NCBI GenBank assembly: GCA_946481475.1
Contig: CAMLOB010000170.1
Location: forward strand, 1-7,590
DNA: 7,590 nucleotides
Direction of reading: 5' to 3'
Source: an uncultured Chlorobiota bacterium
GTDB taxonomy: Bacteria; Bacteroidota; Kapaibacteriia; OLB7
The number at the start of each line of letters is the position of its first letter. Positions within the stretch are counted from its first letter, which is position 1. The notes beneath the pieces were generated by a model. The model saw only the letters and a program-made list of their open reading frames with translations. It did no database searches and was not told where the DNA came from. Both the position numbers and the translations under genes were made by a program. Positions 1 to 7,086 of this stretch are shown piece after piece.

Positions 1-3000
1 ATCCAGAATGTTCGGTCCCCCCTCGGCAATTTTCAGAATGCGCGTGTTCGGAATCTCCTGTTCGTTCAGATAACGACTCGTCCCGTCGGTCGCAAGAATG
101 CGGAAGCCGAGTTCGGAGAAGCCCCGCAGCGTCTCGGCGACGCGGGGACGCTTGTCGGCATCCGAGAGGGTGGCGAAGAGCGTGCCGGAGAGAGGGAGCC
201 GGTTTCCCGAAGCGATGCGGGCTTTGACGACTGCCAGACCGGTGGCGCGGTCGATCCCCATCACCTCGCCGGTGGAACGCATCTCCGGCCCCAGGAACAT
301 GGAACTCCGCGGGAACTTGTGGAAGGGGAAGACCGATTCCTTCAGGGCCACATGCCCGATGGCCAGCGGCATATCCTTCAGTCCGAACTCCTTCAGCGGC
401 TTACCGGCCATCACCTGGGCGGCGATCTTCGCCAGCGGCACACCGGTCGCCTTGCCGACGAACGGCACCGTCCGGCTTGCGCGCGGGTTGACCTCCAGAA
501 CGTAGATGATGCTCCGCTGCATGGCGAACTGCACGTTAATCAGTCCGGAAACCTTCAGCGCCTTCGCCAGTTTCTTCGTGTACTCCACCAGCGTCTCGTA
601 CTGTTCGCGGGCGATGTTGTACGGCGGCAGGACACTGCTTGAATCCCCGGAGTGGACTCCGGCCTCCTCGATATGCTGCATCACCCCGCCGATCACCACG
701 GTCTCCTCGTCGGCAATCGCATCGACATCGAACTCGAAGGCTTTTTCAAGGAAGTGGTCGATCAGAACCGGATGGTCCGGGGAGACTTCGGTGGCGGCCC
801 GCATGTAGCTGCGGATGCTCTGCGAGCTGTAGCAGATCTCCATGGCCCGTCCCCCGAGAACATAGCTTGGACGAACCAGAACGGGATAGCCGACCCGCTC
901 GGCAACGGCCACCGCCTCGTCCTCGCTGACGGCCGTTCCCCAGGCCGGAACCGGGATGCCGAGTTCGGTGATCAGATCGCCGAACCGCTTCCGGTCCTCG
1001 GCAAGATCGATCCCCTCCGACGGCGTCCCCAGAATCCTGACCCCCGCATTCTCCAGTCGCTTCGCCAGCTTCAGCGGCGTCTGTCCGCCGAAGGTGACGA
1101 TCACTCCCTCCGGCTCCTCGTGGTCGATGATGTTCATCACATCCTCAAACGTCAGGGGCTCGAAGTAGAGCTTGTCGGTCGTGTCGTAATCGGTGGAGAC
1201 GGTTTCGGGGTTGCAGTTGATCATGATCACTTCGTAGTCCATCTCCCTGAGTGCCTGCACGGCATGGACGCAGCAGTAATCGAACTCGATCCCCTGTCCG
1301 ATTCTGTTCGGTCCGCCGCCGAGAATAACCACCTTCTTCCGGTCCGACCGGATCGACTCGTTCTCGGTCTCGTAGGTCGAATAGTGGTAGGGAGTATAGG
1401 CGGCAAACTCCGCCGCGCATGTGTCGACGGTTTTGTAGACCGGTATCAGGCTGAGCTCTTTCCGGAGCGCACGGACTTCATCCTCCTCCATCCCCCAGAT
1501 GATCCCGAGTTGCCGGTCGCTGAAGCCGTATTGTTTGGCGGCGTAGAGCAGTTCACGGAAACTCCACGATGCCGAACGCTCCTCCGTTGCGTTCTCCACG
1601 CCCTCCTCTCCCCCTTCTTCATCTCCGGCGGTTACATAGCCGATGCCGACGCGGGAATGGCTGACCTTCTGCGGCGGATTTTCCCGGATCATCTCTTCCA
1701 TCTCGACGATCTGCGCAAGCTGATCCAGGAACCAGAGGTCATATCCGGCAATCCGGTGAATCTCATCGAGGTCCATGCCGAGCTTCAATCCGTCGTAAAC
1801 GTCGAAGGTGGAAGTGGAGGTCCGGCGTGCAAGTCGTTCGCGCGTCTCGGCCAGCCCCTCCTCTTTCTCCCCGGCGGTCAACGCCGCATAGTCGTAGCGA
1901 TCCTTGCCGTCGGCTCCGAATCCGTAGCGGTCGATCTCCAGCGAACGGATCGCCTTCTGCATCGCCTCCTTGAACGTTCTGCCGAAGGCCATCGCCTCGC
2001 CGACCGATTTCATCTGCACGCCGAGCCGATCCTCCGCCCCCTTGAACTTCGGGAAATCCCACCGGGGGAACTTCACCACGACATAATCGATCGTCGGCTC
2101 GAACCCTGCCGGAGTCACCCGCGTGATGTCGTTCGGAATCTCGTCGAGCGTGTAGCCGATGGCAAGCTTGGCGGCGATCTTCGCGATCGGGAACCCGGTC
2201 GCTTTCGAGGCAAGGGCCGAGGAACGGGAGACGCGGGGATTCATCTCGATGACCAGCAAACGACCGTCGACCGGATTCTGCGCGAACTGAACGTTCGAGC
2301 CGCCGGTCTCCACACCGATCTCCCGCATGATTTTTATCGCCGCATCCCGCATCCGGTGATACTCCCGGTCGGTCAGCGTCTGGGCCGGTGCGCAGGTGAT
2401 CGAGTCGCCGGTATGGACCCCCATCGGATCGAAATTTTCGATCGAGCAGATGATCGTGACGTTGTCCTTGTTGTCCCGCATCACCTCCAGTTCGTACTCC
2501 TTCCATCCGATCACCGACTCCTCGATCAGCACCCGATGGATCGGCGAGGCGTTCAGCGCAAGCCGAAGCTTCTCCTTGTAATCTTCCAGATCGTAGGCGA
2601 TGTTTCCTCCCGATCCGCCGAGCGTGAAGGAGGGGCGCAGAATCGCCGGGAACCCGACCGTTTCGACCAGAGCGATCCCCTCTTCATAGCTTTCGACAAA
2701 TCCTCCGCGGGGCATCTCCAGTCCGGCGTTCTTCATCGCCTCCAGGAAGAGCTGCCGGTCCTCGGCCTTGCGGATCGCCTCCAGATTCGCCCCGATCATC
2801 TCCACACCGTACTTCTCCAGCACCCCGGCCACCGACGCCTCCACCGCCACGTTCAGCGCGGTCTGTCCCCCCATCGTCGGCAGAATCGCATCCGGGCGTT
2901 CCTTTGCGATAATCTTCTCAAGGAACTCGACGGTGATCGGTTCGATGTAGGTGGCGTCGGCAAGTTCCGGATCGGTCATGATCGTTGCCGGATTCGAGTT

Positions 3001-3141
3001 CAGCAGGATCACCCGCAACCCCTCCTCCCGCAACACACGACAGGCCTGCGTTCCCGAGTAGTCGAACTCGCAGGCCTGACCGATGACGATGGGACCGGAA
3101 CCGATAATCAATACAGAGGAAATGTCTTCGCGTTTTGGCAT
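1..3141 (-). CDS. carB: Carbamoyl-phosphate synthase large subunit, 3' end cut by window edge
   Basis: CarB takes ammonia released from glutamine by CarA and uses two ATP with bicarbonate to make carbamoyl phosphate in the cytoplasm, feeding pyrimidine and arginine synthesis. 1047 codons are visible. The protein opens with the classic [19 protein letters not shown] stretch (residues 12-30). The first ATP-grasp half has [12 protein letters not shown] and [10 protein letters not shown], whose Glu299 and Asn301 fall at the same numbers I recall for E. coli. The second half begins at [17 protein letters not shown] and has [12 protein letters not shown] and [12 protein letters not shown] (Glu883). 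The MGS-like allosteric domain is entered (ATDGT, residues 1018-1021) but cut at residue 1047, so about 65-70 residues are missing. Between the halves the protein is about 42 residues longer than E. coli CarB, mainly from an acidic stretch near residues 492-525. The ATG start is supported by GGGAG nine bases upstream and by the standard N-terminus. It lies 93 bases after the upstream small gene, probably in one operon with pyrB. Confidence 0.98.
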   Translation of the reverse strand, partial: MPKREDISSVLIIGSGPIVIGQACEFDYSGTQACRVLREEGLRVILLNSNPATIMTDPELADATYIEPITVEFLEKIIAKERPDAILPTMGGQTALNVAVEASVAGVLEKYGVEMIGANLEAIRKAEDRQLFLEAMKNAGLEMPRGGFVESYEEGIALVETVGFPAILRPSFTLGGSGGNIAYDLEDYKEKLRLALNASPIHRVLIEESVIGWKEYELEVMRDNKDNVTIICSIENFDPMGVHTGDSITCAPAQTLTDREYHRMRDAAIKIMREIGVETGGSNVQFAQNPVDGRLLVIEMNPRVSRSSALASKATGFPIAKIAAKLAIGYTLDEIPNDITRVTPAGFEPTIDYVVVKFPRWDFPKFKGAEDRLGVQMKSVGEAMAFGRTFKEAMQKAIRSLEIDRYGFGADGKDRYDYAALTAGEKEEGLAETRERLARRTSTSTFDVYDGLKLGMDLDEIHRIAGYDLWFLDQLAQIVEMEEMIRENPPQKVSHSRVGIGYVTAGDEEGGEEGVENATEERSASWSFRELLYAAKQYGFSDRQLGIIWGMEEDEVRALRKELSLIPVYKTVDTCAAEFAAYTPYHYSTYETENESIRSDRKKVVILGGGPNRIGQGIEFDYCCVHAVQALREMDYEVIMINCNPETVSTDYDTTDKLYFEPLTFEDVMNIIDHEEPEGVIVTFGGQTPLKLAKRLENAGVRILGTPSEGIDLAEDRKRFGDLITELGIPVPAWGTAVSEDEAVAVAERVGYPVLVRPSYVLGGRAMEICYSSQSIRSYMRAATEVSPDHPVLIDHFLEKAFEFDVDAIADEETVVIGGVMQHIEEAGVHSGDSSSVLPPYNIAREQYETLVEYTKKLAKALKVSGLINVQFAMQRSIIYVLEVNPRASRTVPFVGKATGVPLAKIAAQVMAGKPLKEFGLKDMPLAIGHVALKESVFPFHKFPRSSMFLGPEMRSTGEVMGIDRATGLAVVKARIASGNRLPLSGTLFATLSDADKRPRVAETLRGFSELGFRILATDGTSRYLNEQEIPNTRILKIAEGGPNILD

Positions 3142-3144
3142 ATC

Positions 3145-3166
3145 AAAAAGCTCCCGGAGCCGTGTT
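3145..3166 (-). promoter_or_regulatory. carB ribosome binding site inside a small inverted repeat
   Basis: Read on the minus strand, the sequence GCTCCGGGAGC (3160-3150) is followed directly by TTTTT (3149-3145). The GGGAG within it is the Shine-Dalgarno site for carB, nine bases before the ATG. The inverted repeat is exact, but as RNA it gives only a four-base-pair stem with a three-base loop. It could weakly mask the ribosome site. The U-run makes it look like a terminator, but the stem is too short for an efficient one. Only the ribosome-site role is well supported. Confidence 0.5.
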
Positions 3167-3187
3167 CTGTTCTATTCTGTGTTCTGT
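3162..3187 (-). repeat. Short direct repeat between the small gene and carB
   Basis: The nine-base unit ACAGAACAC (minus strand) occurs twice exactly, at 3187-3179 and 3170-3162, separated by eight bases (AGAATAGA) that resemble the unit. On the plus strand this reads as repeated TTCTGT. It lies wholly within the 93-base gap between the upstream small gene and carB, and nothing in it looks coding. It is most simply low-complexity intergenic repeat DNA; a regulatory role is possible but unsupported. Confidence 0.55.
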
Positions 3188-3234
3188 ACTTGTGATGTTG
3201 ATACGGTGTTTTCGGAGTTCGCCCCTCATTCCCC

Positions 3235-3657
3235 TCACTCTTCCATCCGCAGGAACCGGCTGTGAAGCGTGGCGGCCAACTGGTTCGAGTTCTCCAGGAG
3301 GATAGAGCGGACCGCCTCGGCAACGGAGAAGAAACGGGAGAAGTCGGCCGTCCCCTCTTCGTCCAGCGTCGCAACCACCTGATTTGTCTCGAAAAATTCC
3401 CGAACGTCGGGGCGGTTCTCGACGATAATCTCCAGCAGGTCCTCCAGCGACTGATCCTCATCGGTCTCGACCATATCCAGGATCAGGTAGGCCCGCCCAT
3501 AGAAGAGGAGAGCGGCCCGGACGACCCGCTTGAACTCGAAGAGGGAGGCCTCGTCGGTCGGCTCAAGCTCGATTGCCTGATTCCACTGTTCCTCGCCGGT
3601 GAAATGGTACTCGTCGGCGGTTTCAATAATCCGTTGTGCAAATTCTATGTTCTTCAT
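3235..3657 (-). CDS. Acidic, probably all-helical protein of unknown function, coupled to pyrB
   Basis: I do not recognise this 140-residue protein. It is rich in Glu and Asp with far fewer Lys and Arg, has no cysteine, and shows no signal peptide or membrane segment, so it is probably cytoplasmic. The pattern suggests several amphipathic helices: residues 3-15 (IEFAQRIIETADE), about 36-62 (SLFEFKRVVRAALLFYGRAYLI), about 68-80 (SLEDLLEIIVE) and about 105-135. The middle, with a hydrophobic helix bearing Arg and Tyr followed by a Leu-rich acidic helix, faintly resembles HEPN-type bundles, but no RxxxxH motif is present, so I do not assign that family. Its ATG overlaps the pyrB TGA as ATGA, and GGGAG lies four bases upstream, so translation is very likely coupled to pyrB. 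A PyrI-like role is unlikely because PyrI carries a four-cysteine zinc site. Sitting between pyrB and carB suggests, but does not show, a link to pyrimidine synthesis. Confidence 0.85.
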   Translation of the reverse strand: MKNIEFAQRIIETADEYHFTGEEQWNQAIELEPTDEASLFEFKRVVRAALLFYGRAYLILDMVETDEDQSLEDLLEIIVENRPDVREFFETNQVVATLDEEGTADFSRFFSVAEAVRSILLENSNQLAATLHSRFLRMEE

Positions 3658-4655
3658 TCTTCTCCCGCATTCGGTTCATTCATGTTCATACCCTCTTCGT
3701 TCCGGTCGTTCAGCAGCAGCGCCAGCACGGCCATGCGAACCGCCACGCCGTTGGATACCTGCCGCAGAATCATCGAGTTCGGCGAGTCGGCCGTCTCGCT
3801 GTCCAGCTCGATCCCCCGGTTGACCGGACCGGGATGGAGGATCAGCAGATCGGAACGATCGGCCTGTTCGAGACGCCGGCGATTCAGTCCGTAAAGACGG
3901 GCATACTCGCCGAGCGAGGGAACGAACGCCTGCTTCTGCCGCTCAAGCTGCATCCGGAGCATGTTCAGTCCGTCGGAAACCCGGATCGCCTCGTCGAAAT
4001 TCGGAATAATCCTCACTCCCAGTTCCCCGATCCCCCTCGGAATCAGCGTCGGCGGACCGCAGACGGCGACGTCGGCTCCGAGCTTCTGCAGAATCAGGAT
4101 GTTGGAGCCGGCCACCCGTCCATGCTTGATGTCGCCGACGATCGTCACCAGCTTCCCCTCGAATCCGGTCTTCTCAGGCCGGGTCGGATCGTACCAGCGT
4201 TCGAACAACGTCAACGCGTCGAGAAGTCCCTGCGTGGGATGTTCGTGCCGTCCGTCCCCGGCATTGATGAAGATCGAGGAACATCGTTCGGCCAGGAAGT
4301 GGGGGGCGGTTGAGGCGGAGTGGCGAAGAACGATCGCGTCGACCCCCATCGCCTCGATCACGCGGGCGGTGTCCAGAAGCGTCTCCCCTTTCGAGAGGGA
4401 ACTCCCCCCTCCGGTAACGTTCAGCGGACTTCCGCCAAGCCGCGTCTCGGCAAGCTGGAAACTGTTTCGCGTCCGGGTGGAATCCTCGATAAAGAGGTTG
4501 ACGATGGTCTTTCCCTTCAACAGATCGCCGGCGACACCCGGTTCCAGATAGTCTTTCCGCATCCGTCCGGCAACGTGAAGGATGGTGAGAATATCCCGGA
4601 CGGAAAGCTCACGGATTCCAAGAAGATGTCGAACCGAAAGTTTCGGCAGGTCCAT
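3654..4655 (-). CDS. pyrB: Aspartate carbamoyltransferase catalytic subunit
   Basis: PyrB transfers the carbamoyl group from carbamoyl phosphate to aspartate, giving carbamoyl-aspartate, the committed step of pyrimidine synthesis; the family works as a cytoplasmic trimer. At 333 residues it is slightly longer than the usual 305-315. The carbamoyl-phosphate loop STRTR is at 59-63, in the variant context FIEDSTRTRNSF. Ser86 and Lys89 in SSLSKGETL match the loop donated by the neighbouring subunit. Arg111, His139 and Gln142 (HEHPTQ), Arg180 (DIKHGRVAGSNI), Arg234 and Gln236 (MLRMQLER) and HPGPVNRG (274-281) match the rest of the active site. All key residues are present, and the aspartate-site motifs separate it from ornithine carbamoyltransferase. 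The extra length is a polar tail after the last helix. The ATG is chosen because RHLLGI follows at once, as usual in the family; no convincing Shine-Dalgarno site precedes it. It is the first gene of the minus-strand operon, and no pyrI gene follows. Confidence 0.97.
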   Translation of the reverse strand: MDLPKLSVRHLLGIRELSVRDILTILHVAGRMRKDYLEPGVAGDLLKGKTIVNLFIEDSTRTRNSFQLAETRLGGSPLNVTGGGSSLSKGETLLDTARVIEAMGVDAIVLRHSASTAPHFLAERCSSIFINAGDGRHEHPTQGLLDALTLFERWYDPTRPEKTGFEGKLVTIVGDIKHGRVAGSNILILQKLGADVAVCGPPTLIPRGIGELGVRIIPNFDEAIRVSDGLNMLRMQLERQKQAFVPSLGEYARLYGLNRRRLEQADRSDLLILHPGPVNRGIELDSETADSPNSMILRQVSNGVAVRMAVLALLLNDRNEEGMNMNEPNAGEE

Positions 4656-4689
4656 TGAACTGAACGATCAGGAAGATGGCCGTTACTCC

Positions 4690-4706
4690 GCTCCGCCGAC
4701 CGGAGC
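4690..4706 (-). other. Hairpin in the pyrB leader
   Basis: GCTCCG and CGGAGC form an exact six-base-pair inverted repeat around a five-base loop, 34 bases before the pyrB start. No U-run follows in the pyrB direction, so it is not a terminator by itself. pyr operons are often controlled in the leader, for example by PyrR or UTP-sensitive attenuation, but I see no clear PyrR box and no competing antiterminator. It may be chance in GC-rich DNA. Confidence 0.3.
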
Positions 4707-4785
4707 ATCCAAACGGGAAAGAAGTTACGTCCCCTCCGGTTCCCCGCCAAGACGATCCGGTGGGGGATTCGTCAAAGTTGGTTAG

Positions 4786-4798
4786 AAGGAGGATGTAA
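4786..4798 (+). promoter_or_regulatory. Orphan Shine-Dalgarno-like sequence followed by a start-stop codon pair
   Basis: AAGGAGG (4786-4792) is a near-perfect complement to the 16S rRNA tail. ATG-TAA (4793-4798) follows with no spacer, so no normal initiation is expected there. The site lies about 200 bases before the symporter start, whose own immediate upstream region lacks such a sequence. It may be a relic ribosome site separated from its gene by the repeats that follow, part of a leader, or a chance purine run. Confidence 0.35.
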
Positions 4799-4802
4799 AA
4801 GG

Positions 4803-4833
4803 CAAAATGATCCGCCGCGGCGGATTCAAAATG
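4803..4833. repeat. 16-base GC-rich palindrome flanked by 7-base direct repeats
   Basis: ATCCGCCGCGGCGGAT (4810-4825) is a perfect palindrome. CAAAATG occurs immediately before it (4803-4809) and again one base after it (4827-4833). The flanking sequence belongs to the same A/T-rich repeat family seen inverted further right, so the palindrome appears to interrupt that family. This resembles a tiny inserted element with a target duplication, or a dimeric protein-binding site. No coding capacity is involved. Confidence 0.6.
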
Positions 4834-4899
4834 CAAAAGGGACGGGGAGACGCCGAAGCCCGGACTCCTTTCAAGTTCCCCGGACTTTCCCCTATCCCT

Positions 4900-4980
4900 T
4901 TTTGAATTTTGCATTTTTCATTTTGAATTCTCAACGTATTCCTCTCTCTTTTTGCATTTTTCATTTTGAATTTTGCATTT
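4900..4980. repeat. A/T-rich direct repeats upstream of the symporter gene
   Basis: A 23-base unit beginning TTTTGCATTTTTC and ending TTTTGAATT is present in two exact copies, at 4907-4929 and 4950-4972, 43 bases apart. A shorter piece, TTTTGAATTTTGCATTT, also occurs twice (around 4901-4917 and at 4964-4980). A related inverted segment, ATTCAAAATGCAAAA, is at 4824-4838. The composition contrasts sharply with the GC-rich genes. The tract reads open in the symporter frame from a TTG at 4902, but the residues it would add (mostly Phe, Ile, Cys, Leu) are repeat-derived and not part of the protein family. Confidence 0.75.
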
Positions 4981-4988
4981 ATACGCCT

Positions 4989-7082
4989 ATGTATCTGCTT
5001 GGACTTCACCTCATCGACTGGCTGATCCTGGCCGTTTACTTTGCGGCCATCATCTGGATTGCGCTGCGGGCACGGCGGCGGATTCGGAATACGGAGGATT
5101 TCTATCAGGGGAATCGTTCCTTCGGCAAGCTCCTGACCGCTTTTCTGAATTTCGGGAACATGACCGATGCCGGGCAGGTGGCCTTTGCAAGCCGGGAGAT
5201 CTACCGGCAGGGAATCTCCGGCATCTGGATCTCCAACGTCGTCCTCTTCCACACCCCCTTCCAGTGGTTTATCTCCGCCTGGCAACGCCGGGCCCGCTAC
5301 ATCGGTCCGGGAGATATGTTTCTGCACCGCTACGAGAGCAAATTCCTGGCCGGACTCTATGCCGCTGTGCTGGTGATCGCCGCTTCCTACGGCAACACGA
5401 CCGGATTTCTGCTGACCGGCAAGACGCTCCAGGCGATGATGGTGAAGCCGGAAATCGAGTACACGGCCGAAGAACGGGCGTCGGTGGAGGGATTTCTGCG
5501 GCTGAAGGAACTCCGGTCGCTCGACTACGCATCGCTCGATCAGTTGCAGAAAGAAGAACTGGAAATTCTTGCCCTGCGTGAAGGGGAAGGGAAACTCCAC
5601 GCCTTTATCTCCTATCTGGACCTGAAGACGTTCTATATTCTCTACGCCATTCTGATCGCCGCCTACACGATTTTAGGAGGACTCTTCGCCATCGCGCTGG
5701 TCGATGTGATCCAGGGGATTCTGATCATCTTCCTCTCGCTGATCCTGATCCCGCTCGGACTTTCGGCGATCGGCGGGATCGCCGGGATGCAAAGCAAGGT
5801 GCCGGATGCGATGACCGAACTCTTCGGCTCCGGGGCCGGGAGCGAGTATACGTGGTACTTCGTCGCCGGACTGGCTCTGCTGAATCTGGTCGTCAACGCG
5901 CCGAAGAGTTTTACGCTCGGCGGATCGCCGAAGGATGACCGCTCCGCCCGCCTCGGCTTTGTGGGGGGAGCCCTCTCGAAACGGTTCATGATGCTGGGCT
6001 GGGCTTTCACCGGACTGATCGCCGTGGGACTCTACGCGGGACAGGTCTCCGATCCGACGAATATCTGGGGGGTGATGACGCGCGATCTGCTCGGCGTCGG
6101 AGCTATCGGACTGATGATCGCGGCCATCTTCTCGGCCAATATGGACGGAGCCGCCACCGCATCGCTGGACGCCTCGGCGGCATTCACCAAGAACATCTGG
6201 AAACCGGTGAAGCCGGGGACATCGGAACGCTCGCAGGTGGTGATCGGACGGATCATCATCGCCCTGATCCTTTTCGGGAGCGTCCTCTTCTCAGTCGTCT
6301 TCGACAACGTCGTCGAAGTCTTCAAATATGCTCTGTCGGTCGGCGCAATCGTCGGTCCGGCCTTCTGGATGGCCTACTTCTGGCGACGGGTGAACACGAA
6401 GGCGGTGGCGATCCAGATGCTCGTCTCCCTGATGATGACCGTCGTCGCCGCCAATCTCGTCCCGGCCGTCTCCTCGCTGAGGGGCGATCCGGGACTGACC
6501 CGACAGACCGAGGAGCGGGTGGTGGAGCATCGGATCCGGGCGACTGCAGGGGACGTCGAATCGGGACTGGCCTCTGCGGTCGGAGAGACGATCATGAAGA
6601 CCGAGCGGATCGCACCGCAACCGATCTTCTTCACGGCAGTCGGGACGGACGAGACCGGCGCGGTCAAGGGGACCGGCACGTTCCGGACGAACGTCTGGCT
6701 GCTCGATCTGGTCGGCGTCGACTTCAGCCGGTGGAGTCGGGCCGGGATCGAGACGGCCGGTTTTCTTTTCGACGCGATCTTCCCCTTCATCCTTCTCATT
6801 CTTGTTTCTCTCTTCACAAGGCCGAATTCCGAACGGGTGCTGCGGGAATTTTATGCGCGGGTGAACACGCCTGCGGTGGCCGATCCGGAGGAGGATGCGC
6901 GACTGGTGCAGGAGAAGATCGACAACCCGGAACTCGTCGAGCGGAACAAGATGTTCCCGAACACCAACATTGAACTCTGGAAACCGACACGCTTCGACAT
7001 CCTCGGATTTCTTGCCTGCGTCGGGTTTGTCCTTCTTATTATCGGACTCTACATGATTCTCTCATCAATCGCGCGAGGATAG
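4989..7082 (+). CDS. Sodium:solute symporter family protein (SSS/SLC5-like)
   Basis: This 697-residue inner-membrane protein should use the sodium gradient to import a small organic solute. The substrate cannot be told from sequence; sugars and organic acids are among those known for the family. IDWLILAVYFAAIIWIALRARRR (from residue 9) is the typical first helix with its basic end. YTILGGLFAIALVDVIQG, starting at residue 226, is the most conserved family signature. FSANMDGAATAS (381-392) matches the broken helix whose Ser/Thr residues bind sodium. A charged 50-residue insert (153-203) lies between helices, and an extramembrane stretch (about 498-580) precedes two last helices (about 590-608 and 671-692). 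The WLLDLVGVD segment, the REFYARVNTP motif and the C-terminal tail agree with a long-tailed SSS subgroup I recall from Planctomycetes and related bacteria. The ATG at 4989 is chosen because the family N-terminus begins there, though no Shine-Dalgarno site precedes it. The next gene starts 4 bases after the stop. Confidence 0.93.
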   Translation: MYLLGLHLIDWLILAVYFAAIIWIALRARRRIRNTEDFYQGNRSFGKLLTAFLNFGNMTDAGQVAFASREIYRQGISGIWISNVVLFHTPFQWFISAWQRRARYIGPGDMFLHRYESKFLAGLYAAVLVIAASYGNTTGFLLTGKTLQAMMVKPEIEYTAEERASVEGFLRLKELRSLDYASLDQLQKEELEILALREGEGKLHAFISYLDLKTFYILYAILIAAYTILGGLFAIALVDVIQGILIIFLSLILIPLGLSAIGGIAGMQSKVPDAMTELFGSGAGSEYTWYFVAGLALLNLVVNAPKSFTLGGSPKDDRSARLGFVGGALSKRFMMLGWAFTGLIAVGLYAGQVSDPTNIWGVMTRDLLGVGAIGLMIAAIFSANMDGAATASLDASAAFTKNIWKPVKPGTSERSQVVIGRIIIALILFGSVLFSVVFDNVVEVFKYALSVGAIVGPAFWMAYFWRRVNTKAVAIQMLVSLMMTVVAANLVPAVSSLRGDPGLTRQTEERVVEHRIRATAGDVESGLASAVGETIMKTERIAPQPIFFTAVGTDETGAVKGTGTFRTNVWLLDLVGVDFSRWSRAGIETAGFLFDAIFPFILLILVSLFTRPNSERVLREFYARVNTPAVADPEEDARLVQEKIDNPELVERNKMFPNTNIELWKPTRFDILGFLACVGFVLLIIGLYMILSSIARG
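7075..7079 (+). promoter_or_regulatory. Ribosome binding site of the downstream gene, inside the symporter gene end
   Basis: GAGGA lies within the last codons of the symporter gene, seven bases before the ATG at 7087. This placement supports that start and implies that the two genes are on one transcript with coupled translation. Confidence 0.7.
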
Positions 7083-7086
7083 CCGG

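Larger units (their letters stand above)
4656..4988. other. Divergent intergenic region between pyrB and the symporter gene
   Basis: These 333 bases separate two divergent operons and should hold both promoters. I see no complete -35/-10 pair on either strand. A TTGACG hexamer occurs on the minus strand (4775-4770), but the sequence 17 bases further on (TCTTGG) is a poor -10. The half near pyrB is GC-rich and contains a six-base-pair hairpin. The half near the symporter contains a purine-rich Shine-Dalgarno-like site, a 16-base palindrome and A/T-rich repeats, listed separately. I find no convincing gene in it. Confidence 0.7.

Noticed and set aside
3145..3160. Intrinsic terminator between the small gene and carB
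   Set aside because: The stem has only four base pairs, and the element overlaps the carB ribosome site. It is kept only as a possible weak regulatory structure.
652..3195. Open frame of 847 codons on the plus strand, antisense to carB
   Set aside because: It lies almost entirely opposite carB, whose motifs are unmistakable. The protein is rich in His, Arg, Asp and Leu with no family character, as expected from the mirror of G/C-ending codons.
3235..3657. Small gene after pyrB as pyrI, the regulatory subunit
   Set aside because: The size is close, but the protein has no cysteine, while PyrI has a four-cysteine zinc site, and no PyrI motif is visible.
4807..4905. Small plus-strand open frame of 32 codons starting near AAGGAGG
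   Set aside because: The spacing to AAGGAGG is 14 bases, the first codons come from the palindrome and repeat, and it resembles no known leader peptide. It is too weak to call a gene.
4900..4980. Direct repeats as a CRISPR array
   Set aside because: Only two copies, low-complexity A/T sequence, a single 20-base gap, and no cas genes nearby.
4902..4988. Upstream TTG start that would extend the symporter by 29 residues
   Set aside because: The added residues come from the repeat tract. The family's usual N-terminus matches Met at 4989.
4782..5600. Open frame of 272 codons on the minus strand across the symporter start
   Set aside because: It runs opposite the first helices of the symporter and through the A/T-rich repeats. 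Its C-terminal part is repeat-derived and it shows no family features.
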